Shown: positions 51,073 to 60,371 of the stretch, in pieces
How positions within the stretch are numbered: the stretch's first letter is position 1
Layout of the letters: each line of letters begins with the position of its first letter
Source of the DNA: Lysinibacillus odysseyi 34hs-1 = NBRC 100172
GTDB lineage: Bacteria; Bacillota; Bacilli; Bacillales_A; Planococcaceae
DNA: 64,000 nt
Assembly (NCBI RefSeq): GCF_001591965.1
Contig: NZ_BCVX01000002.1
Coordinates: 1 to 64,000 of the forward strand
Direction of reading: 5' to 3'
Position numbers and translations under genes: made by a program
The notes under the pieces: model-generated
What the model saw: the letters and a program-made list of their open reading frames with translations, nothing else
The model's database searches: none
What the model was told of the DNA's origin: nothing

Positions 51073-53112
51073 TCAATCAATACGTTCGCCTTCTAAAGCG
51101 CCGGACGCTGCAAGCATAGTGCGTAATGGTTCGTATTCCTCGGACGACCAGAACGTTTCGCTTTCAATAAGCCGCACTGCATCTTGGCGTGCCACCTCTA
51201 ATGCCCGGTAATCATGTACTAGGTCCGCCATTTTAAATTCAGGCAGTCCGCTCTGTTTTTTACCGAAGAAGTCGCCCGGCCCCCGAAGCTCTAAATCCTT
51301 TTCAGCAAGACGGAAGCCATCATTCGTTTCCGTCATTGACATCATCCGCTCTTTTCCTTCTTCGGTTTTCGGATCGGCCAATAGTACACAATAGGATTGG
51401 TGCTCTCCGCGTCCAACCCGTCCTCGCAGCTGATGAAGCTGTGCAAGGCCAAAACGTTCTGCATCGTAAATTACCATAAACGTTGCATTGGGTACGTTCA
51501 CCCCAACTTCTACAACCGTTGTCGATACCAGTACCTGGATATTTCCCTCACTGAATGCCCGCATAACCGCATCCTTTTCATCCGGATGTAAACGCCCATG
51601 CATAAGTCCTACATTGAAACGACCATGGAAATATGTCGTCAGTTGTTCAAACACCTCTACAGCATTCTGCACATCAAGCTTATCTGATTCTTCAATTAAT
51701 GGACAAATAACATATGCCTGACGCCCTGCTGCCAGCTCTGCTTCCATCTTCGTTAAAACTGCCCCAATCTGTTCATGCTTCATCCAATGTGTTTCGATTT
51801 CTTTTCTTCCTGCCGGTAGTTCGTCAATGATAGATACATCCATTTCCCCGAAAGCCGTAATTGCCAATGTACGTGGAATAGGGGTTGCCGTCATAAAGAG
51901 CACATCCGGGTTTTGCCCCTTATCGCGCAAGACACGGCGCTGCTCAACACCAAAGCGATGCTGCTCATCTGTAATAACAAAGCCAAGCTGCTTGAATTCC
52001 ACATCAGGCTGAATGAGCGCATGGGTTCCGATTAAAATATCAATTTCTCCGTTTGCCAGACGTTCGAGTATGTCCCGTCTTGCTTTTGCTTTTGTAGAAC
52101 CGGAAAGCAGCGCCACACGTACACCGAGTGGTTCGAACCAGGCATATAAGTTTTCGGCATGCTGCTCTGCCAAAATTTCCGTTGGCGCCATTAACGCCCC
52201 TTGAAAACCCGCTGTGACAGCTGCATACAAGCCGATAGCTGCCACTACTGTTTTCCCGGACCCTACATCTCCTTGAAGCAGCCTGTTCATACGGTGCCGA
52301 GATTTTAAATCTTTACAAATTTCATTGACAACCCGCTTTTGTGCACCTGTCAGCTCATACGGCAATGTCTGGATAAAGGCCCGCAACTTTTCTAGATCGT
52401 AATGAATGGGGAGTCCCTTTTCCTGATCCTGTCTTGCTTTGCGAAGTGCCTGTATACGGAGCTGGAATGCCAGCAGTTCCTCAAACACAAAACGTCGTCT
52501 TGCCTGCTTCACATGGTTTGGGTCCTTTGGAAAGTGAACTCCTTCTAGCGCCTCTTGCAGAGGAAGCAGCTTATATTGTTCACACATGGATAAGGGCAGC
52601 GTTTCAGGAATATTATTCCCTGCCTCATCAAGTGCCAGGCGCATTATTTTGCGGAAACGATTTTGATGTATTGTATTACGCAAGCTGTAAACCGGTTCAA
52701 AATCTCCTTGTTCCTGCTTTGGGCCAAATTTAATAGTCGAGCCGACGATCACTTGACGACCCCTGTCCCATTTCCCTGAAACCGTAATAATGGCACCTGG
52801 TGTTAGCTTTTGTTTTAAATAATGCTGATTAAACATAACGACTTTCACCAAATGTCGTCCTGCCAGAACTGTTACAGTCAAACGGGATTTCTTTCCCATA
52901 TAAGTAACAGCAGGAACACTTTCTACTCTCGCCTCAATAGTTACTTTTTCGTTATGTGGTGTCTCAGCTAAATTTTTTAATGTAAAGTCCTCATGCCGGT
53001 ACGGAAACGTCCAAATCAAATCCTCGACTGTCTCTATGCCGAGAGATGCCAACTGTTCTGCTGTTTCCTTGCCGACACCTTTCATATTCGATACTGGTTC
53101 GGTAATATTCAC
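51073..53112 (-). CDS. recG: ATP-dependent DNA helicase RecG
   Basis: The 679-residue helicase has an N-terminal OB wedge domain (VTVLAGRHLVKVVMFNQHYL), Walker A GDVGSGKTVVA, DEQHRFG, TATPIPRT, and the RecG tail with QLRGRVGRGEHQSYC. It remodels stalled forks and Holliday junctions. It is a single-gene unit upstream of fapR. Confidence 0.97.
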   Translation of the reverse strand: MNITEPVSNMKGVGKETAEQLASLGIETVEDLIWTFPYRHEDFTLKNLAETPHNEKVTIEARVESVPAVTYMGKKSRLTVTVLAGRHLVKVVMFNQHYLKQKLTPGAIITVSGKWDRGRQVIVGSTIKFGPKQEQGDFEPVYSLRNTIHQNRFRKIMRLALDEAGNNIPETLPLSMCEQYKLLPLQEALEGVHFPKDPNHVKQARRRFVFEELLAFQLRIQALRKARQDQEKGLPIHYDLEKLRAFIQTLPYELTGAQKRVVNEICKDLKSRHRMNRLLQGDVGSGKTVVAAIGLYAAVTAGFQGALMAPTEILAEQHAENLYAWFEPLGVRVALLSGSTKAKARRDILERLANGEIDILIGTHALIQPDVEFKQLGFVITDEQHRFGVEQRRVLRDKGQNPDVLFMTATPIPRTLAITAFGEMDVSIIDELPAGRKEIETHWMKHEQIGAVLTKMEAELAAGRQAYVICPLIEESDKLDVQNAVEVFEQLTTYFHGRFNVGLMHGRLHPDEKDAVMRAFSEGNIQVLVSTTVVEVGVNVPNATFMVIYDAERFGLAQLHQLRGRVGRGEHQSYCVLLADPKTEEGKERMMSMTETNDGFRLAEKDLELRGPGDFFGKKQSGLPEFKMADLVHDYRALEVARQDAVRLIESETFWSSEEYEPLRTMLAASGALEGERID

Positions 53113-53496
53113 TTGCCCGACAGCTCCTCCAAAATTCCTGCAATGAAGCTAATATCAGCCATCAAGCCTCACTCAAAATTTCCGCGAAGAGCCTTCCCCC
53201 TTCCATTACGATTGCTCCTTGCTCTCGCATTTTTTCTATTCTTATTTTCACAACATACGTTCTGTTTTCTACTATTCAATTGTAACATTTATTTTTCTTC
53301 TTATCCTCTAAATATACCTTTTCCTCTCTATTCATAGGCTGTTGACTTACAGATTTTTATTCATTAGAAGACAAAAGAAAAACACACGATGTTATTGATC
53401 GTGTGTTTCTGAGTGAATACAAAGCCGGTTTACAACTTTGTCTTCACGTATCTTTAGATAATATGGCAAAAAGAAGATGTACCCGGCCTGTCTTCC
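53113..53496. other. noncoding gap between sdaAA and recG
   Basis: No convincing gene is seen. A terminator for sdaAA occupies 53371-53408: AAACACACGAT (53380-53390) pairs with ATCGTGTGTTT (53398-53408), followed on the - strand by TTTTCTTTTG. The rest (about 53113-53370) is an AT-rich stretch that should carry the recG promoter, which I cannot pinpoint. Confidence 0.7.
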
Positions 53497-54405
53497 CTAC
53501 TGCAATGATTTAATGCTCTGTAAGCCGCCGTTATCAAAAATCGCCTTACTGATTGCTTTTCCTGTAGGTGTCGCAGCCAGTCCGCCTCGGGCCGTTTCTT
53601 TTAAATTCGGGCTCATTGACTGCCCAATGCGGTACATTGCTCCGATTACTTCATCACAAGGAATGCGGCTTGTTACACCGGCAAGAGCCATATCGGCTGC
53701 TACGAGTGCATTTGCAGCACCCATGGCATTTCGTTTTACACATGGTACTTCCACTAATCCTGCTACTGGATCACATACAAGCCCAAGCATGTTTTTCAAT
53801 GTGATCGCAAAGCCTTCTGCACACTGCTGAGGTGTTCCGCCTGCCATTTCTACAATGGCCGCTGCTGCCATCGCCGCAGCAGATCCTACCTCTGCCTGAC
53901 ATCCGCCAGCTGCACCCGAAATGGAAGCATTATTTGCTACAACAAAGCCAAATGCCCCTGATGTAAATAAATAACGGATCATTTGTTCACGAGTTGGATT
54001 CAGCTTGTTTTTAACAGCAAACAATGTTCCCGGGACAACTCCTGCCGAGCCGGCTGTCGGTGTGGCACAGATTGTTCCCATCGCTGCATTTACTTCATTT
54101 GTCGCCACTGCCTTACTTACCGCATCCAGCAGCAGCTCTCCTGATAGGGAGTTTCCGCTGGCAATATAGTTTTGGATAAGTACAGCATCTCCCCCTGTCA
54201 AGCCAGTGACAGATTGAACTCCTTTTAGGCCCCGTTCAATTGCTTCTTCCATTACTGTCAAGTTGCGATCCATCTGTTCCATGATCGCTTCTCTGCTGCG
54301 GCCACTAATCATTATTTCCTGTTCAATCATAAGCTCAGAAATATGTTTATTCTCTTTTTCCGCCAGGGCAACTAATTCTCTTACATTTTGAAATAATACG
54401 TCCAC
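53497..54405 (-). CDS. sdaAA: L-serine dehydratase alpha subunit (Fe-S)
   Basis: The 302-residue protein has the SDH_alpha domain with Cys residues for the iron-sulfur cluster in ICATPTAGSAGVVPG, GGCQAEVGSAAAMAAAA and VCDPVAGLVEVPCVKRNAMGA. It converts serine to pyruvate and ammonia with SdaAB. It follows sdaAB by 12 nt. Confidence 0.96.
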   Translation of the reverse strand: MDVLFQNVRELVALAEKENKHISELMIEQEIMISGRSREAIMEQMDRNLTVMEEAIERGLKGVQSVTGLTGGDAVLIQNYIASGNSLSGELLLDAVSKAVATNEVNAAMGTICATPTAGSAGVVPGTLFAVKNKLNPTREQMIRYLFTSGAFGFVVANNASISGAAGGCQAEVGSAAAMAAAAIVEMAGGTPQQCAEGFAITLKNMLGLVCDPVAGLVEVPCVKRNAMGAANALVAADMALAGVTSRIPCDEVIGAMYRIGQSMSPNLKETARGGLAATPTGKAISKAIFDNGGLQSIKSLQ

Positions 54406-54417
54406 GTTGCAGCCCTC

Positions 54418-55080
54418 CTAATTATTAATCTTCGAGACTTTTGTAATATGCGGAATATATGAAATCTGGTCTAAAACCCGGTCTTCAATATTTTGGTCCA
54501 CTTCAATCACCATTAGCGCTGTATGCCCCCGCTCAATACGGGATACTTCCATATGGCCAATATTCACATTATGCATAGCCAAGCAATTCGCTACATTGGC
54601 AATACAGCCTGTACGGTCGTTATGCACAACGAGGATAGCCGGCATACCACCAGTCAGGCGCAGTTTAAAGCCATTTACCTCACTGACTTCAATTTTCCCG
54701 CCTCCAATGGATATCCCTTCTACACTCATCTCCCCATCATCATCACTCATAACAATACGTGCTGTATTAGGATGCTCCTTATGTGCTTCTTCCGGGATAA
54801 ATTCAAATTCCATCTCCGCTGCTGCTGCATCTTCAAAAGCTGTTTTGATTCGTTCATCATACGTATCATAGTTTAAGAGACCACCTATAATCGCGACGTC
54901 CGTTCCATGGCCTCTATATGTTTCAGCAAAAGAACCGTATAAATGAATTTTTACCTGTTTCGGCTGCCGGCCGAATAAATCACGTGCTACCCGGCCGATC
55001 CGTGCCGCACCCGCTGTATGCGAACTTGACGGACCGATCATAACGGGACCGATAATGTCAAAAACGGATGTAAATTTCAT
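54418..55080 (-). CDS. sdaAB: L-serine dehydratase beta subunit
   Basis: From the ATG at 55080 with GGAAGGTG upstream, the protein has 220 residues. The start contains FDIIGPVMIGPSSSHTAGAARIG; the C-terminal ACT domain has PAILVVHNDRTGCIANVAN. It pairs with SdaAA. It is the first gene of a two-gene operon. Confidence 0.96.
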   Translation of the reverse strand: MKFTSVFDIIGPVMIGPSSSHTAGAARIGRVARDLFGRQPKQVKIHLYGSFAETYRGHGTDVAIIGGLLNYDTYDERIKTAFEDAAAAEMEFEFIPEEAHKEHPNTARIVMSDDDGEMSVEGISIGGGKIEVSEVNGFKLRLTGGMPAILVVHNDRTGCIANVANCLAMHNVNIGHMEVSRIERGHTALMVIEVDQNIEDRVLDQISYIPHITKVSKINN

Positions 55081-55278
55081 CAAGTCACCTTCCCACTTCA
55101 ATTTTCCCACAATTTTTTCATACCTTTAGTTTATCAAGCAACAGGCCTTTTCTACAAATCTTTCAACTTTTCATGCAAGAATTTATAGCTTTAAATTAAA
55201 ACTCTTCTTAAAAGAACCTTTTCTTTCCGATTATACACAGGAATGAAGCTAATCAAAACAAATTTTATTCAAAAGGAA

Positions 55279-55313
55279 AGAGACCCCTGTAAGTACGTAC
55301 TCATGGGGTCTCT
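55279..55313 (-). terminator. fakA terminator
   Basis: AGAGACCCC (55279-55287) and GGGGTCTCT (55305-55313) form a 9-bp stem; on the - strand TTTCCTTTTG follows. Confidence 0.75.
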
Positions 55314-55327
55314 GGTCTTTTTATACA

Positions 55328-56977
55328 TTATTCAACTGATAAGATAAATGGATATAATGTCTGTTTCCCTTCAACGAGCTCCACTTCCGCGTCCGCAAAG
55401 TTTTCCTCGATGAAACTAACCAGTTCATTTGCTTGTTCTTTAGTTGCATCTTCTCCATAAATGATGGTAATGATTTCACTGTCTTCATCAGCCAAACTGC
55501 CGATTACTTCTTTTGCAGCGTCCATCAATTGTGGTGTTGATAGAATAATCTTGCCTTCTGCCAGTGCCATATAATCATCCTTGTGGATTTCCACACCATC
55601 AATTGATGTATCACGGACTGCATATGTCACCTGACCAGTTTTTACGTGGGCAAAACCTTCTGTCATATTTCCCTTATTTTCTTCAACACTCAGCTCAGGG
55701 TTGAATGCCAAAATAGCTGCCATTCCCTGAGGAATTGTCTTCGTCGGTACAACAGCTGCTTCAATATCAAGCAGTTCTACCGCCTGTTCTGCCGCCATCA
55801 CAATATTTTTATTATTCGGCAGGATCAGCACACGCTCAGCACCGATCTCCTTCACTGCTTTTACAATATCCTCTGTTGACGGGTTCATTGTCTGACCGCC
55901 TTCAATAACGTAGGAGGCACCAATAGAACGAAGCAGGTTGGCAATTCCTTCACCCATTGCAATTGTGACAACTGCATAAGGATGCTGCTCTTTTTTGGCA
56001 GGTAGAGCCACTGGAGCAGAAGAATCACCCACGATCGCTGAATGCTGCTCACGCATATTATCCACCTTGATTTTGATAAGGCTTCCGTACTTTTGCCCCG
56101 CCGATAAAATGGCACCAGGTGTTTCTGTGTGAATATGTACTTTCGCAATTTCATCATCAGAAATAACCAGCAGCGAATCACCAAATGGATTCAGTTCATC
56201 ACGGAACTGCTCTTCACTGAACGGCTCTTTTTCCTTTTCAAACCGCACCATAATTTCCGTACAATAGCCAAATTCAATATCTTCTGTATTCATGAAATCC
56301 TGAACACGATGGTGCTCTGCATTGATCAAATCGTCCAAAGATGCATCATTTCGTGCCGGAAGCTCTTCCCCTTTTAAGGAAGCAAGAAAGCCTTCATATA
56401 CAAATAATAGCCCTTGTCCACCACTGTCAACAACGCCGACTTCTTTTAATACAGGCAATAGATCAGGAGTACGATTTAATGATGCTTTTGCCTCTTCTAC
56501 AAAGGCCTCCATCAATACAACCAGATCATCCGTTGTTTCTGCAACTTCAACGCCTTTTGCCGCTGCTTCGCGTGCCACTGTTAAAATTGTTCCTTCCACC
56601 GGCTTCATCACCGCTTTATACGCCGTATCCACACCGCCTTGGAAAGCTGCAGCCAGCCCCTTCGCATCGATTGCCGCTTCCTTTTCAATCGCTTTCCCAA
56701 AGCCGCGGAATAATTGCGATAAAATAACGCCTGAGTTGCCGCGCGCACCCATTAATAATCCTTTTGATAACGCCTGTGCTGTCTTCCCGATATGCTCACT
56801 TATGTTCGCTTCCGTTTCTTTTGCACCTGACGTCATCGACAAATTCATATTCGTTCCTGTATCTCCGTCTGGGACCGGGAACACATTTAACGAATCTACA
56901 TAACTTGCATTTTGGTATAGGTGATGTGCACCCATCTGTACCATTTCTGCAAATTTAATTCCGTCTAATGACTTCAT
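55328..56977 (-). CDS. fakA: fatty acid kinase FakA (DAK domain, YloV)
   Basis: The 549-residue protein has an N-terminal DhaL nucleotide domain (VFPVPDGDTGTNMNLSM, GARGNSGVILSQLFRGF) and a C-terminal FakA-type domain (VTIAMGEGIANLLRSIGASYVIEGGQTMNPS). With FakB it phosphorylates fatty acids for phospholipid synthesis. It lies after yloU and ends with a terminator. Confidence 0.95.
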   Translation of the reverse strand: MKSLDGIKFAEMVQMGAHHLYQNASYVDSLNVFPVPDGDTGTNMNLSMTSGAKETEANISEHIGKTAQALSKGLLMGARGNSGVILSQLFRGFGKAIEKEAAIDAKGLAAAFQGGVDTAYKAVMKPVEGTILTVAREAAAKGVEVAETTDDLVVLMEAFVEEAKASLNRTPDLLPVLKEVGVVDSGGQGLLFVYEGFLASLKGEELPARNDASLDDLINAEHHRVQDFMNTEDIEFGYCTEIMVRFEKEKEPFSEEQFRDELNPFGDSLLVISDDEIAKVHIHTETPGAILSAGQKYGSLIKIKVDNMREQHSAIVGDSSAPVALPAKKEQHPYAVVTIAMGEGIANLLRSIGASYVIEGGQTMNPSTEDIVKAVKEIGAERVLILPNNKNIVMAAEQAVELLDIEAAVVPTKTIPQGMAAILAFNPELSVEENKGNMTEGFAHVKTGQVTYAVRDTSIDGVEIHKDDYMALAEGKIILSTPQLMDAAKEVIGSLADEDSEIITIIYGEDATKEQANELVSFIEENFADAEVELVEGKQTLYPFILSVE

Positions 56978-56995
56978 TCGCCTTAAATCCTCCTC

Positions 56996-57358
56996 TTACA
57001 CATTCATTACGCGTACGCCCTGAACAAAAATGTTCACTGATTTTACGCTCATGCCTAATGTTTTGTTCACTGTATATTTTACTGTCGACTGTACTTGGTA
57101 GGCGATCTCCGAAATTTTTGTTCCGTAGCTTACAATAATGTACATATCAATATGCAAATCCTCGCCGTCCTGGCGGATCAATACGCCTTTTGCAAAGTTT
57201 TCTTTTCGTAAAATATCTGTCAAGCCATCACGAATTTGGTGTTTACTCGCCATTCCCACAATTCCGTAGCATTCGATTGCGGCGCCGCCGGCAATTTGTG
57301 CAATGACGTCATTGGAAATATCAATTTGACCGAATTCATTTTTTAATTCTACTGACAT
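56996..57358 (-). CDS. yloU: Asp23/Gls24 family envelope stress protein (YloU)
   Basis: The 120-residue protein shows the Asp23 pattern DVIAQIAGGAAIECYGIVGM, DMYIIVSYGTKISEIA and SVNIFVQGVRVMN. Such proteins sit at the membrane and respond to envelope stress. It is divergent from rpmB and leads into fakA. Confidence 0.94.
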   Translation of the reverse strand: MSVELKNEFGQIDISNDVIAQIAGGAAIECYGIVGMASKHQIRDGLTDILRKENFAKGVLIRQDGEDLHIDMYIIVSYGTKISEIAYQVQSTVKYTVNKTLGMSVKSVNIFVQGVRVMNV

Positions 57359-57534
57359 ACATATGCCTCCTTGGCTCTTTTTGACTGTCTATATTGTACT
57401 ACACAAAGATTGATTATAAAAGAAAACGTTCGTTGAAGTCTAGCAGTTACAGTGAAAAGAGGGTTTACTTTCCTAAAACAGCAAGCCTTTATAAGGTGTA
57501 AAGGTTTTTTTCTTGAAAGTATGTGCGAAATATC

Positions 57535-57563
57535 TTGCAAGCATGTAGAGTCTATGTTAAATT
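57535..57563 (+). promoter_or_regulatory. rpmB promoter candidate
   Basis: TTGCAA (57535-57540) and TAAATT (57558-57563) are 17 nt apart on the + strand and lie about 70 nt before the rpmB start. Match to sigma-A is moderate. Confidence 0.5.
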
Positions 57564-57630
57564 ATTATGGTATGTGAAATATCGAACTGAAAAACAAGCT
57601 TTCAGATTCATCTGTTAGGAGGGAATTTAC

Positions 57631-57819
57631 ATGCCAAAGAAATGTGTTATCACTGGCCGTAAAGCTCGTACAGGCAACAACCGTTCTCACGCTATGAACG
57701 CTTCTAAACGTACTTGGGGCGCTAACTTACAAAAAGTTCGTATCCTAGTTGACGGTAAGCCAAAACGTGTATGGGTTTCTGCTCGTGCATTAAAATCAGG
57801 TAAAGTTGAGCGCGTTTAA
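57631..57819 (+). CDS. rpmB: 50S ribosomal protein L28
   Basis: The 62-residue basic protein starts [21 protein letters not shown] and ends with [15 protein letters not shown]. It has a strong AGGAGG site. It is the sole + strand host gene, divergent from yloU, as in B. subtilis. The N-terminus lacks a CxxC pair, so it is the non-zinc type. Confidence 0.97.
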   Translation: MPKKCVITGRKARTGNNRSHAMNASKRTWGANLQKVRILVDGKPKRVWVSARALKSGKVERV

Positions 57820-57830
57820 TCGCGTACTGG

Positions 57831-57865
57831 ACATCAGCTTCTTGGGCTGATGTTCTTTTTTTAAA
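57831..57865 (+). terminator. rpmB terminator
   Basis: ACATCAGC (57831-57838) and GCTGATGT (57846-57853) form an 8-bp stem followed by TCTTTTTTT on the + strand. Confidence 0.85.
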
Positions 57866-57869
57866 GAAT

Positions 57870-57906
57870 AAGGGAGTGAGTAGCCATAACGGTTACCCAC
57901 TCCCTT
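57870..57906 (-). terminator. bidirectional terminator between spoVM and rpmB
   Basis: AAGGGAGTGAGTA (57870-57882) and TACCCACTCCCTT (57894-57906) pair over 13 bp with one mismatch. It starts directly after the spoVM stop and has T-rich flanks on both strands. Confidence 0.8.
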
Positions 57907-57993
57907 TTATTTTTTCTCTCGACGAAATACCTTGATGCAGGCTCTTGTCATGCTGCTCAAAAATTTTGGAATTTGAAACGTGTATACTTTCAC
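57907..57993 (-). CDS. spoVM: stage V sporulation peptide SpoVM
   Basis: A GTG start with GGGGGAG upstream opens a 28-residue peptide, MKVYTFQIPKFLSSMTRACI and a basic end. B. subtilis SpoVM (26 residues) has the same pattern of MKxYTxxxPKFL, an amphipathic helix and a basic C-terminus, and the same place between rpmB and thiN. It marks the curved forespore membrane and recruits SpoIVA. It is too short for usual gene finders. Confidence 0.9.
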   Translation of the reverse strand: MKVYTFQIPKFLSSMTRACIKVFRREKK

Positions 57994-58005
57994 AATCGCT
58001 CCCCC

Positions 58006-58638
58006 TTAGTCCATGCTTCTTACCATTAAACATATGCCAGAGGTAAACTCGATATACGCATCATCTTGTACGATTTCATTACTTGTGAAACGGGATGTCC
58101 CTTGTTCAATCATTTCCTTCGTCGTTTCATACTTGACTCCACGGAGCGTCACTTCCTCAATCGCTTCACCATAGGCAAAAAAGGAAAGATATTGATGGAT
58201 TGTCTTCTCGAGACGATGATGACCGGGAAGCAAAAAACATAACTCATTCTGCTTATTAATAATTTTAAATTGAATATGGGGATGCGAAAGCTGGTAGCGG
58301 TATAAAGAACGCAGCGCCGCCTCATGATGATCGAGCCTTCCGCCTGTCACACCCGTCAGCAATACTGTCTGCGGATGGTACATAAGCGCCCGCTCTAATG
58401 CCAGATCGGTATCTGTCTCATCTTTTTCAGCCTGAAATGCCTCTACGTGTTCCACAGCCTTGGAAATGCATGCATACTCCTCTTCAGTAACCGAATCAAA
58501 ATCACCTACTATAGCATCTGGTATAATGCCTCGTTCTACTAAATGATAAGCCCCACGGTCAACGCCGATCCACCGGTCTGCTTTCAGAGGAAAGGCGGCC
58601 TCACGAATGGGGCCGCCTGAACAAATGGCTACAATCAT
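58006..58638 (-). CDS. thiN: thiamine pyrophosphokinase
   Basis: The 210-residue enzyme has ADRWIGVDRGAYHLVERGIIPDAIVGDFDSV, EKDETDTDLALERAL and LTGVTGGRLDHHEAAL, all typical of ThiN. It makes thiamine diphosphate. It overlaps rpe by 4 nt. Confidence 0.95.
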   Translation of the reverse strand: MIVAICSGGPIREAAFPLKADRWIGVDRGAYHLVERGIIPDAIVGDFDSVTEEEYACISKAVEHVEAFQAEKDETDTDLALERALMYHPQTVLLTGVTGGRLDHHEAALRSLYRYQLSHPHIQFKIINKQNELCFLLPGHHRLEKTIHQYLSFFAYGEAIEEVTLRGVKYETTKEMIEQGTSRFTSNEIVQDDAYIEFTSGICLMVRSMD

Positions 58639-59300
58639 TGAATGGCAGCAAGACCGGCCCGCTTGATTTCCTGCAATGCAGCCGCCCGGTCCTCCTTACT
58701 ATAAATAGCAGAACCAGCTACAAAAATATTAGCCCCCGCTTTTACACAAGGAACAATTGTTTCTGCTGTAATCCCTCCATCAATTTCGATATCTATGTTT
58801 AATCCACGCTCTTTAACCATACTAGATAACGCTTCGACTTTTGGCAGTACAGAAGGAATAAATTTTTGTCCACCAAAGCCAGGATTTACAGTCATGAATA
58901 GTACCATATCGATATCTTCCAAAATATGGGCGATAGATTCAATTGGCGTATGAGGGTTTAACACGACCCCCGGCTTCACACCGAATGAGCGAATCAGCTG
59001 AATCGTACGGTGCAGATGGCGGCATGCCTCTACATGTACTGTAATATAATCTGCTCCTGCTTTGGCAAACTGTTCAATATACTGATCAGGATTTTCAATC
59101 ATCAGATGCACGTCCATTGGCAATGTGGATATCGGACGGATCGCTTCTAAAGCAATCGCTCCAAATGAAATGTTCGGAACAAAATGCCCGTCCATTACAT
59201 CAATATGAATCAATTCCGCCCCCGCTGCTTCTACTTCCTTCACTTCTTCACCTAATTTGGCAAAGTCTGCAGCTAAAATTGATGGTGCAATTTTTATCAT
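58635..59300 (-). CDS. rpe: ribulose-phosphate 3-epimerase
   Basis: The 221-residue TIM barrel starts MIKIAPSILAADFAKLGEEV, has IHIDVMDGHFVPNISFG, MDVHLMIENP, MTVNPGFGGQKFI and DIEIDGGITAETI. It interconverts ribulose- and xylulose-5-phosphate. It follows rsgA and overlaps thiN. Confidence 0.97.
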   Translation of the reverse strand: MIKIAPSILAADFAKLGEEVKEVEAAGAELIHIDVMDGHFVPNISFGAIALEAIRPISTLPMDVHLMIENPDQYIEQFAKAGADYITVHVEACRHLHRTIQLIRSFGVKPGVVLNPHTPIESIAHILEDIDMVLFMTVNPGFGGQKFIPSVLPKVEALSSMVKERGLNIDIEIDGGITAETIVPCVKAGANIFVAGSAIYSKEDRAAALQEIKRAGLAAIQ

Positions 59301-59302
59301 CA

Positions 59303-60184
59303 TTAGTACCTCGGCTTTCGATCAAGTATTTCTTGCAAAAACTGTTCGTAATGCTCATAACGATATGCTTTGATTTCACCTGTTTCAAGCGCAGCCTTTA
59401 CTGCACATTTCGGCTCCTTTATATGTAGGCAGCCACGGAATTTACATCCTTCTGCGATGCGCTGGAATTCCGGAAAACACGATGTCAGCTCTTCCTTTTC
59501 AATCGTATCAAAATCAAAGGAGCTGAACCCCGGCGTGTCAGCCAGCAGACCACCACATACTTCTATTAATTCCACATGGCGTGTCGTATGCTTCCCACGC
59601 CCAAGGCTTTGGGAAATAACCCCTGTCTTTAATTGTAAATCAGGCAGGAGTGTGTTTAGAAGCGTCGATTTCCCGACACCCGATTGCCCTGCCAGTACCG
59701 TTGTTTTTTCTTCCAAAAATGGCTGTAGACGTTCCAGTAAAGAAGCATCTTCCTTATAGGTCGTAATCACTTCATAGCCAATCGCTCTATAATCTTCAAT
59801 ATAGGCTTCTAATGCCGCTTGCTCGCCTGGAGCCAATAAGTCTGTCTTTGTTAGACAAATAATCGGGTCAATATGAAATGATTCAAGAACGACTAAGAAG
59901 CGATCCAGCAACACTGTATTGAAATCAGGCTCCTTTACGGAAAATACAAGAATCGCTTGATCGATATTGGCAATCGGCGGCCGTACAAGCTCATTTTTTC
60001 TAGGATGGATTTTCATTACATAACCGTCTGATTCACCGTCTTTCGTATAATCAACGATGTCACCGACAAGCGGAGCTTCCCCGCGGTTGCGGAATACCCC
60101 ACGTCCACGGCATTGAATAAGCTCACCATCCTGCTCTACATAATAATATCCGCTTAATGCTTTTCGAATTTGGCCTTGCGCCAT
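59303..60184 (-). CDS. rsgA: ribosome small subunit GTPase RsgA
   Basis: The 293-residue enzyme has an OB domain, G4 CLTKTDLL before G1 GQSGVGKSTLLNTL, DTPGFSSF, and a zinc region with CKFRGCLHIKEPKCAV. It checks 30S maturation. It sits in the conserved prkC-rsgA-rpe order; the 187-nt gap before it holds no gene. Confidence 0.97.
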   Translation of the reverse strand: MAQGQIRKALSGYYYVEQDGELIQCRGRGVFRNRGEAPLVGDIVDYTKDGESDGYVMKIHPRKNELVRPPIANIDQAILVFSVKEPDFNTVLLDRFLVVLESFHIDPIICLTKTDLLAPGEQAALEAYIEDYRAIGYEVITTYKEDASLLERLQPFLEEKTTVLAGQSGVGKSTLLNTLLPDLQLKTGVISQSLGRGKHTTRHVELIEVCGGLLADTPGFSSFDFDTIEKEELTSCFPEFQRIAEGCKFRGCLHIKEPKCAVKAALETGEIKAYRYEHYEQFLQEILDRKPRY

Positions 60185-60371
60185 GTAAACCCTCCCATCA
60201 ATTGCGTTTTTGCGTTTATTTTCTCATATGTGGCAATTCATTACAAAGATGCAGCCCACCATTTTCCAGATGTTTACCTTTCTTATTACAGACAGTAAGC
60301 TTGTACCCGAAAACAAGGGCTGCCTTTATTTATGTCTTGCCTCTTTAAAAGAAGGACTTTTGTGAAAGAGA

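Noticed and set aside
57349-57540. 63-residue - strand frame upstream of yloU
   Set aside because: Overlaps the promoter region of rpmB and yloU, has no domain and no ribosome site.
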